A stretch of DNA of 64,000 nt from Lactarius indigo. Taxonomy: Eukaryota; Basidiomycota; Agaricomycetes; Russulales; Russulaceae. The stretch lies in contig JAFKAC010000012.1 of NCBI GenBank assembly GCA_025766275.1, forward strand, positions 930,001 to 994,000, written 5' to 3'. Numbering within the stretch: position 1 is the stretch's first letter; each line of letters begins with the position of its first letter. Made by a program: the position numbers and the translations under genes. The notes below the pieces were generated by a model that was not told where the DNA came from, ran no database searches, and was given only the letters and a program-made list of their open reading frames with translations. Positions 12,990-21,439 of the stretch are shown here, piece after piece.

Positions 12990-13660
12990 TAGCTGGACAA
13001 ACATGGCTCACCATCAATGACCACTTCTATCTTCTCACCGAGACGTTGCACTATGTTATTTATCGTTGACTCCTTTTACCAGCTGTGCGTGATCTGAAGC
13101 CTCCTCTCGTGTCGGTTTGTCTAGCATCTTCAGTACGTCAGACGCGCTGAAGAGGCTAGACAAACTGAGCACGAATCCTCGATATCAGTCCCTTCTGGCA
13201 ATCTCTTCAGGAACTTCCTGGGGCACGATCCATTCGAGATCGATATGGCCAAGGAAAAACCTAAAAACCTATTCACTTGTCTCCATTGTATCCTCTTGGT
13301 GTCAACTCCAAAGATTGTAGGTGGTTCAACCATTATCCTCCGCGTCGTAATCATACTCGTGATCGTTGCGATTAGTATCATCTCGGTATGATTCTCAAGC
13401 CAAAAAATCTCAAAGAAGTTTACGAACGCATCTTGACTCGCCGCAATGACCTTGGCTGTTCACCAGACCTCCAATGTCAGAAGGACATGCCTAAGGAAGA
13501 CTGATAGAGAAGAAAACGCTAATACTGTGGAGGTCCCTTCTGCAGACGAAAATACCTGTAAAAAAATATAAACTAGAGAGAAGTTTCACGCAGATCAGCG
13601 CACACGTTGACAACACTCACTCGAAGAGTCTCGGAAGACATCAACCACGTTGTAGGGGCA
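12990..13660 (-). pseudogene. Goodbye-domain relic of a STAND gene
   Basis: On the minus strand this keeps, in order, a VFS(S/P)AE block, an IMVEPPTIFGVDTKRI block matching IMVEVLTIFGIATKEL of the gene at 1-1264, and RKFLKRLPEGTDIED matching EKFLKKLAGRTDLED. Frames are broken by stops and indels. The + strand end (13016-13130) aligns with 375-500 of the first copy, for example accatcaatgac and ctgtgcgtgatc. It carries a 31-bp inverted duplication of its own sequence at 13109-13172. Confidence 0.75.
13109..13172. repeat. Near-perfect inverted repeat inside the Goodbye relic
   Basis: The left arm is 13109-13139 and the right arm 13141-13172, with a single base between them. The reverse complement of the left arm begins gacgtactgaagatgctaga and the right arm begins gacgcgctgaagaggctaga. 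Both arms are versions of the Goodbye segment encoding D(A/V)LKxLDK, one in each orientation. The hairpin is therefore an inverted duplication of coding sequence and not a transposon end. Confidence 0.75.
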
Positions 13661-13720
13661 ATCCTGGGGGAACCAATCCAAAATATATGGGAAGACTCGG
13701 AGGAAGGGTACTGTCCAAAA

Positions 13721-13910
13721 CTGATTTTTTAAAAAGGATGTTGCTACATGTGCAGCCCGCTACTTCAGAGTATCTGGAGGAGTGCACTTGCGCGGCGTGG
13801 ACCGCTGTCGAGCTCGAGAAGCAGATCAGAGTCGAAGATGGTGGGGACGGATAGGGCGGTAGGTCGTGTCGCCTGATTTTTTAAAAAAAAAAAGGATGTT
13901 GATACATGTG
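13721..13910. repeat. Direct repeat pair (about 32-38 bp, 120 bp apart)
   Basis: Copy 1 is at 13721-13752 and copy 2 at 13873-13910. Both read ctgattttttaaa, a run of A, ggatgttg, then tacatgtg. They differ by the A-run length and one base. About 120 bp of unique sequence lies between them. The nature of the element is unknown. Confidence 0.7.
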
Positions 13911-14461
13911 AGGGTAGGAACCAACAAGCGGAACCAGGCGCCACAGTTCACGTCTCCATCGGTTCGCGCGTCGATCGATCGGTTCAGTCATGGTTGTCTG
14001 ATCGTTCGAACTTCCAATCCAGGTGGTATTCCCTACTCCGGCAGTGCAATGGTCCTACTTCTCGAGCTTTCAAATAAGATTTTGAGTGCCATAGTCCCGA
14101 CAGGCTGTAGATCATCCACAACGCCTGGGCTCATTGTTTCTGCAACTCCCGAGTACGATTTCTCGTCGCGCGCTGTTCTATTCTCCTGTATCACAAGTTG
14201 CTGTCATGTCCTCCAGGTCGCCATGGTCAGCTTGTGCATTGGCTGTGCGTGATTTGCAGAGGGGTTAGCCTAGCAAACAAAGATATGAAGATCTGGATCG
14301 GCCTGTGTACCCTACTTTGTTGCTGCGTGATGCGCATGTTCGAGGCGTGGCCATCGAGACTTTTCGTCTACCCTCTACCCTCTAGCCTTTATTCCTTCCA
14401 AGTCGTTTGTACGACCATCAGACAGCGCGTTGTTTATTTTCTGATTTTCTTGCACCGAACC
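13911..14461. other. Upstream region of the CHAT gene
   Basis: No gene is recognised. The stretch before 14462 is pyrimidine-rich (ctaccctctaccctctagcc), as is common in basidiomycete promoters and leaders, and it probably serves the CHAT gene. Confidence 0.35.
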
Positions 14462-17400
14462 ATGGATCTGCCGCGACGTGAGCCCGAACATCCATACCAG
14501 GTCCTTCCTGCTGTCGACACTCAATCCCTTTTATTTACAGCCTCCATCGCCGATATCGACAACGATATCACTTTTCTTCAGAATTTATCCACCCTTTTCC
14601 CTCGATCTCATGTTTGCCACATCCTTGGCGTCAACGGACTCGCATGTGCGCGATTCTTGCGCTATGACTTGTCAGGACAGAAAGAAGACATTGACGAGTG
14701 CATCGTACACTTGACTGAGGCAATCTTGCTTCCACCCATTTCCGTGGCAAATTTTCACGTCAATATTGTCAAACTTTTCTTTACTCTCACATTAACTCTT
14801 CTCAATCGCTCCATGAATACGAACAACCCGACGCCGTGGAAGGTTGCATCAAGTACCTCCGGCACCTCCGAGGACTACCCCTCGACTGCTTCGATGTCCC
14901 GAGAAATCATATCACAGGATTACTCATCCAGATGTTGTGCCTTCAATTTCATCTGGGCGCCAAGGACGCGACACGGAATATGGAGGAGATAGTGGTGCTT
15001 TGCCACGAACTCAGCGCCTCGGACACTTCGACGACCTTACCCGTTGAGACCTTTTCAGCTTTGTTTGTTCCTATCTGCACCGAACTCTTTCGGGGACGGA
15101 ACTTCCAGTTGGTAGACGAAGTCATCGCATGTCTCAGGGACACGGTCAAGGTGTGCCCACTACATATACACCATATCTACCTCGTGCTGGCACACGCGCT
15201 CAGCGCTCGCTTCGTCGCAACTCATTCAGGAGGTGATTACGACGAGGCAAGAATGCTCTTTGAAAATGTCATCAATGCCAATCACCCTGAAGAGAACCCA
15301 AACTCGGATCAAGTTCAAGCTTTAATCGGCGTCATCGGGCTCGCAACCAGTCGAGTACCCTACTTCGACAGCCCAGAACACTTCGAGGAGACATTATCCC
15401 GCTGCCGTTCCATGCTCCGCTCTGCTTATCTTCCGGAACATAGCCGTTCGTTAATCACCAGGGTTTTGGCTGTGTTCGCATATTTTCGCTTTCAACGTTA
15501 CGGTCTCTCTGATGGCCTTCAGGAAGAAAACTCCATTGAATCAGAGCTCGTCAAAGTCGTATCCTCGCAAGGCCCAGCCGCATTTGAGAATCACTTCGAC
15601 TTCGACGCTGTTCGAGAGACTTACTCGAAGACGGCGATAGAGCAGAAAATCCAGGATCTCAAGGATCTAGTCTCCGAGACCAGTCCGAGGACCCTACGTC
15701 ACAGCGAGTCCCTCGATCGCCTTGCAATGTGGTACAAAACCAAGTTCTCCCTTACCGACGATATAACAGACCTCGAAGAATCCATCGTGTATCACCGACT
15801 GTTACTTGATGTACCCGATTTCAATGTGTCAAGACCCATTTACCTCAATCAGCTGTGTGGCATCCTCCTATTTGCGTTCGGACGTACCAACAAAATCGAC
15901 TATCTCGACGAGTTAATTGCCCTTGACCGTGACCTTCTCAAGCTGAAAGGCGCAGAGGCGTTTCATTTTTACGCTATTTTCCGGCTTGTGCTATCTCTAC
16001 TGATGCGCTTTCCGTTATCCCATCAAATAGAGGATCTGAATGAGGTCATACGATTAATGCCTTCGGCTGTCGACGATCAACATAAACGGGCACCAGATCG
16101 TTTCCAACTTTCAAGCATCTGGGCTTACATTGCGCGGCACATGGGGCACCCAACCGTCTCAGAAGCGTATAAGAAGACCATGGTGTTGATGCGAGATTCC
16201 TTGTCTTTTTCACCCACAGTACCGAACCAGCATAACCGTCTCGCCGCAACGGACGATCTAAGTAAAACAATCCCATTAGACTACGCGTCGTATCAAGTGG
16301 ATTTAGGTCAACTTGAAGCGGCCATCGAGACACTGGAGCAGGGGCGAGCGTTACTCTGGTCAGAGATGCGTAGCCTCCGTACCCCGAAAGCCGAATCTAT
16401 CGGAGAAGACATGCCATTGGCCAAGAAATTGGTAGAGATTAATCAAGAACTTGAGATGGTGACCACGTCCGTCACACCAAGTAGGAGGTTGGACATTGAA
16501 AGCGATGGAACTCGGGATGGCGATGGAATGGACGCTTTCGGGCATCTAGTCTTAAAGCAACGGAGACTCTTGGAGGAGCACGATGCGCTGATTTTTCAGG
16601 TCCAAGGACGTCCAGGGTTCGAGCGATTCTGGAAGACGCCATCATTTGCAACTCTTCAATCTGCAGCTTCGCATGGCCCAGTCATCATCATCAATCATTG
16701 CAAATGGCGCTCTGACATCCTGATCCTTCTTAGTGACGCACCTCCTTCACTTATCCCTACTCACGAAGATTTCTTTGATCGTGCAAGTAAGTTGAGAGAT
16801 AACCTATTGGGCGTACGAAACAATCAAGGTCACGGACTCGATTCGCCGGAATACGAGCTCACGTTAGGCTATGTGCTATCAGAGCTGTATGAACTCGTTG
16901 GAAAACCTGTCATCCGGCGACTGCGGGAGCTTGGTATCCCAGAGCAATCTCGAATCTGGTGGTGTCCCACATCCGTTTTTTGCTCACTTCCTCTTCACGC
17001 CATGGGTCCTATTCCATCGACGGACGACGTCGACGTCAAGCAATATATCTCAGACCTGTACATCTGCTCCTACACTCCGACCCTTTTTGCGCTTATCGAA
17101 TCTCGCGGTCGCAATTCAGACGTTTCGGATCGACCTTCACTACTCCTTGTAGCGCAGCCGAATACATCTCTACCAAACGCAGGAGCGGAGATCGAAGTTG
17201 TACAGGCCGTACCAGCGCAAGTGACGAGCCTCATCTCAGAGGATGCGACAAGCTTAGCAGTGGTCGACGGACTCAGAAGCCACCAGCTTGTTCACTTTAC
17301 ATGTCACGGTACCCTCGAGGGGGGTAAACCATTTGACGCTTCGTTTGCGTTGCACGGGAATGATCGCCTCACCCTCCTTGAGATTATCCGGTCTCGGCTC

Positions 17401-17724
17401 CCATCTGCCGAATTCGCGTTCCTCGCAGCATGCCACACCGCGGAGCTGACTGACGAAAGCATTGCAGATGAGGGACTACACCTCGTGGCGGCGATGCAAT
17501 ATTGCGGGTTCCGGAGCGTCGTCGGGACGATGTGGGCGATGGCCGATATCGACGGACCAGTCCTTGCGAAGCACTTCTACAAAGCAATGTTCTCTAAAAA
17601 GATGAAAGGCATACCGTATTGCGAGAGATCCGCAGAGGCACTCCGGGATGCTGTGCAGAAGTTACGGAGAAAGAGGAAGATTTCACTCGAGCGATGGGTG
17701 AACTTCGTGCACTTTGGTGCATGA
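14462..17724 (+). CDS. TPR-like CHAT-domain protease-family protein (one apparent frameshift near 14,810)
   Basis: The ATG at 14462 sits in a good context (aaccATGG). The first about 115 residues (MDLPRREPEHPYQVLPAVDT to FFTLTLTLLNR) match the usual N-terminus of agaricomycete CHAT proteins. The remaining about 970 residues follow in another frame from about 14,812 (HEYEQPDAVEGCIKYLRHLR) to the stop at 17724. No intron fits between them, so a one-base indel or sequencing error is likely. The middle is helical, TPR-like repeats. The C-terminal third is a CHAT (caspase-HetF-associated with TPRs) domain. The His is in VHFTCHGTLEGG (codon 17305-17307) and the Cys in FAFLAACHTAEL (17431-17433), so the dyad is kept. 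The C-terminus is LERWVNFVHFGA. CHAT peptidases are linked to programmed cell death in several lineages; the substrate here is unknown. Two relics of this gene lie in the window. Confidence 0.82.
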
Positions 17725-18670
17725 ACACGAACAGGTATCTGATCAGATGTGAGTAGTCTGGCGCATCTACACTTGATGTTTCCACCCACGTTCTGACTGG
17801 ATGGTATAGGCAGACTGGATTTGGTCCCACCATTGTTTTTGATGTTGCGGCTGCGTGGCTGTTTTGATTCTTGGCTATAGTTAATGTATTGGCATTCGAC
17901 AAACATGTTGCAGAATGGACTTTCTCCGTAACCACCATTACCCGAGCCGCGTCACAGCATTGCAGGTGTTAGTGGGCACTAGAGTACTTCTGAGGTACAG
18001 TGCATGCGAAGCTGTATTTATGCGAGTCGAGTTAAATTTGATTCCTGCGCCAATAGACGAGAACGTCTCCGCACCCAGTACAAAAGTGATTCGACTCTCG
18101 TCCTAATATTGCCAATGGTGTCTTCAAGAATGCGTCAGTTTCCTCTCTTACCTTCGACTTTTCAACGTTCAACACCTGCGAGCGTGGCACTCGGCAGTTC
18201 AGAGAGGTGAGGCAAGATAATCAAAGTCGATCAACAGCAGTCACGCAAACTAAGAGCGCGACGGTCATCCCTTCTGCCTAGCTCTCTGAACCAGAACAAC
18301 TAACCGACTCTGAATCCCAGTGAGCACGAGTGAAGGCATGAATGACGCCCTTCAAGTTCTCGCCAGTACAGAATAGGCGCACGCGAGAATTATCCGTGAA
18401 TGACTCGGAAATTATCCGCACATTCGGTGTGACTAGCGTTGATGGGGGAGTTACCTGCGAGCGCTAGTGAACCCGGCAAAGGCAGGGCAACTACGATACG
18501 AAGCAACTAGACTGGTGACCGTTGAGGTCGGTGTTGGACAGGTACCCGGGTCATGTGATGTGTTACGCACGTGTCATCAAATGAGCTTGCCCCAAGCCAA
18601 GCCAAGCTCTCAATCTCGCTACCCGCTACCGAAGCTGAAGCGAAACTAGTCGCAGCCAGTGTCGCCCACC
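17725..18670. other. Intergenic stretch between CHAT gene and small membrane-protein gene
   Basis: The first 120 bases after the CHAT stop are shared with the relic at 12.6 kb, so they belong to the duplicated unit. The rest shows no coding region. A putative promoter for the downstream gene lies just before 18671. Confidence 0.4.
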
Positions 18671-19186
18671 ATGGTGCAAACTTTACCATCGTCAGGGACT
18701 TTGGGGACTACCCCTCCTCTCGCCGGTCCAACCTCTCCACCGATAGCGTCAATACTGCCATTGCTCTCCTCTGCCTTTACGACCGGGCTGTCAGCAATTA
18801 CCTATATCTCCGGACTTATTCGCACGATCTCCGGTTCTCTTCTCTCGCCATTGCTAGTTCTCATCCCCGTTGGGTACTACCTTCTCTCCCCAATCATCAT
18901 TTCTGCCCAACTTCTTTTCGACACCTTCATCGGCATGCCCTATCGCGCCGCCGTGTATGTCTTGCAAGCCGTTTATCCGATCTACGCCTTCCTCGGAGTG
19001 GCATGTCTCTCCGGGGTAATCATCGGCCTTGGGGCGCGTCAGATTGTGAGTTTGATTGGGTGGGGATTACTTGGGGGAGATGCCCCATCGACCCAGCGGA
19101 GCGGTTCTCCCCTGCGAACACGACCGCCGAGGAAGTCGTCAATTTCCCGAGGGAAAAGGAGGGTCACTGTGAAGGCAGAGGACTGA
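18671..19186 (+). CDS. Small hydrophobic membrane protein, unknown function
   Basis: A 171-residue single-exon gene. The ATG at 18671 has a strong context (cgcccaccATGG). An upstream in-frame GTG at 18659 is not credible as a start in a eukaryote. Residues about 22-115 are almost continuously hydrophobic, suggesting three to four membrane segments (ASILPLLSSAFTTGLSAITY, LLSPLLVLIPVGYYLLSPII, LQAVYPIYAFLGVACLSGVI, VSLIGWGLLG), with a conserved-looking PYRAAVYVLQAVYP between them. The last 30 residues are strongly basic and Ser-rich (RTRPPRKSSISRGKRR). I do not recognise a named family. A decayed duplicate lies at 1485-1765, also about 1 kb from a CHAT relic. Confidence 0.65.
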   Translation: MVQTLPSSGTLGTTPPLAGPTSPPIASILPLLSSAFTTGLSAITYISGLIRTISGSLLSPLLVLIPVGYYLLSPIIISAQLLFDTFIGMPYRAAVYVLQAVYPIYAFLGVACLSGVIIGLGARQIVSLIGWGLLGGDAPSTQRSGSPLRTRPPRKSSISRGKRRVTVKAED

Positions 19187-19424
19187 ATCCCACCGAATTC
19201 GTACGTGACCCAGGTTTTCTCTAACAGATGAGTTCCCTCATCTGTTATAGGAGGAACCCTTACTCTTGAGTACTGAACGTGCTGAACGTTCCACATCAGC
19301 CCGATGTAATTTAGAATCTCATTGTCATCAAATATGTTTGGCCCCACTCTAAAGTCCTTCCACGTTCCTAGACTGTATGTAACTGAGCGAAGAAGGAATT
19401 GCACGCTTGTCATTCCATTGTGTA

Positions 19425-19441
19425 TTAGGGTTAGGGTTAGG
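19425..19441. repeat. Interstitial telomere-like repeat (TTAGGG, about 2.8 units)
   Basis: Bases 19425-19441 read ttagggttagggttagg, which is the telomere repeat used by many basidiomycetes. The tract is short and internal, sitting between two predicted genes at the edge of the rearranged region. Confidence 0.7.
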
Positions 19442-19515
19442 ACATTGTACCGACAAAAGTTAAGGCCCGCCCAGCCCGAGGGCCGAAGCGGGACAGGAAA
19501 ATATTGAGACGGTGC

Positions 19516-19778
19516 ATGAGCCGAAGCCCATACAAACCACAAGTTCCCCCTGGGGACAAGGTCGCCGTGCTATGGGAGGCCCTCGCAGCCCATAAACCCT
19601 GGTACGTGAAGGGACTTATGCCATCAAGGTAAGTATGAAGAGTCACCTTACCCCAACCGCTAGATTATATATCGCGAGAGAGGGCGCACGGACCATCGTG
19701 CATACATCGCCTCTGTTCACGGGTGCTGATGCCTCGCGGCTTCGCCACAGCGTACTAGACATGGCGACGGCAGCCTGA
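19516..19778 (+). CDS. Predicted two-exon small protein, unknown
   Basis: Exon 1 (19516-19628) reads MSRSPYKPQVPPGDKVAVLW then EALAAHKPWYVKGLMPS and ends at a consensus donor AG|GTAAGT. Skipping a 35-nt intron ending ctag, exon 2 (19664-19778) continues in frame as LYIAREGARTIVHTSPLF and GADASRLRHSVLDMATAA to TGA, for 75 residues in all. Without the splice the frame stops at once, so the match of phases supports the model. The intron is shorter than its neighbours. No family is recognised and expression is unproven. Confidence 0.35.
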
Positions 19779-20563
19779 TCTACTGCATTACAATTGGGAT
19801 CATGTCTATTGTCAATTTTCGCCTTCAATCAGTCAGAAACTTGGGCCTCCCATTCAAGTCGAACGATACTCCCTCGCCTTTTTTTTTTTTTGCAATTTTG
19901 CAATTTTTGTTCCCCGTTACGTTGTTCTATGCCCGCTCGCATCTCAACTCACTGCAAACTGCGACACCCGCGTACAACATGCAGATCTGACGTTCGCGCG
20001 TATACGGGACTGCCTCAAAGATGTGGCAAAAAAATAGAACCATAACTTCGTCTCATCGTCATGCGGCTCACTGACGATTCGGTGACATGCTTAACAATTG
20101 GTACGCTGGCGAGGGCATCACGGTGGGGTGGACGGGACTAATTCCGTGAAGAATACTTTGAAGGGGCCTCCGCCGGGCACGGGGCGCCGCCTAACGGAGA
20201 CTTCACCGTGAACAAGGGGCAGTCTGGGAGGTTCCTTCCTCTGAATGTGTCGTGACCACGCCGCGCCATATGTCGGTTTCGTTCTACGTGTATCTTCCTC
20301 CTGACCAGATGACTCAATAATATCGTATTACCGTACCGTAGATCTAGTCAAACACTTTAGGATCTCAAAAATTAGTGACTAGTTACCAATCCCTGGTGCG
20401 CGCACATTTCACACGCGTGAGTTCGCCGAGAGTCGAAACGAGGACCACGAGGCCTTCCAGGTGAAGCACTGTTAGCGGAACACCAGGCTGTGACGGGATG
20501 CGTTTTTGAGGGGGGAAACTATACAGCGGAGGTTTATCATAGTAATGTAGATAGTCTGTTGCC
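19779..20563. other. Intergenic stretch
   Basis: No supported coding region. A T-rich tract lies near 19880-19910. The right end is the 3' flank of the uS7m gene. Confidence 0.35.
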
Positions 20564-21227
20564 TTATACTCGCGTCCCCGCGTTCCCCCTGAAATGACGA
20601 TTGGCATCGGAATAATGCAGTCAACCTATCAACAGAGACGCACCTGTTGACCATAGCAAAAGTGTGTGCCCTCTCCTTCTCGGCCAATACCGAGCTAGTT
20701 CCCTGAAGGGTAGCGATGATCTCCCTAGCAAGCCGTTCTTCGAGGGTCTGTCCCTGACGATTCTCGCTTGCTTTGAGGATCCATTTGACGGCGTACCGTG
20801 TGCGTTGCTTCTCGCTGAGCGCGACGGGGCGAGATACGATCTTTCCGCCGCGGGTGTGCGACATGCTGCGTACTGCAGGGGCGGCGAGAAGCACGGCTTG
20901 GCGCACAATGTCGAGGGGCGGCGCGCGGGTGAGGGAATGCACCCACAGGAGCATGCGCGAGACAATGCGGGACGCACGCTTGCGCTTTCCGTGGCGCATT
21001 ATTGTGTTTGCCATGAATTGGAGAAGGGGGTCCTCGGCTGGAGGAATGTCCAGTATGGGAGGAGGAGCATTGGGTGTGGCCAACGGTAACGAAACGGATT
21101 TAGCAAAAGCCGGAATCGGTGGCGTCTGATGGGAGGTGATGGTTGCTGCTGCGTTTGACAAAGGCCTGGTTGTGATAGCAATGGCAGAGAGCGAGCGACG
21201 CGCTGTGAAGCGGAGAGTGGACAACAT
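20564..21227 (-). CDS. RSM7: Mitochondrial small-subunit ribosomal protein uS7m
   Basis: A 202-residue protein in two exons. Exon 1 (21227-20644) starts at MLSTLRFTARRSLSAIAITT, an Arg/Ser/Ala-rich mitochondrial presequence. It continues into the S7 fold with LLQFMANTIMRHGKRKRASR, where MRHGKR is typical of uS7 RNA-binding helices, then the segment SRPVALSEKQRTRYAVKWIL and the end region EKERAHTFAMVNR. A consensus donor joins a 25-nt exon 2 (20588-20564) giving the tail GNAGTRV. The in-frame upstream extension to 21332 has no ATG. uS7m binds the 3' major domain of small-subunit rRNA and shapes the mRNA exit/E-site region of the mitoribosome. It is divergent from the F-box gene 213 bases away. 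Confidence 0.88.
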
Positions 21228-21439
21228 AAGGATGGTGGCGGTGCGTCGCTGGTTGGAGAACAGAACAAGCGGCAAACTCCGGACCGGGGACACGCGAGCG
21301 AGTGTTTTGTCTTTGAATTGACCAAAGAACAAAGACGATTGTTGTCGTCTTTGAAAGAAAAAAAGGATTCGTTGTCAACGCTCGATGTGCTCTTCAATTT
21401 AATATCTCAGTCTTCAGGTTCGTCTGTGTCCAACTCGCA

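Noticed and set aside
13866..14252. 128-codon open frame upstream of the CHAT gene
   Set aside because: It starts inside a direct repeat, lacks family features and has cysteine-rich, non-coding-like composition.
18659..18670. Upstream start for the small membrane protein
   Set aside because: It is GTG; the ATG at 18671 has a near-ideal context.
20664..21129. Plus-strand open frames of 141 and 118 codons
   Set aside because: They are shadows of the uS7m exon.
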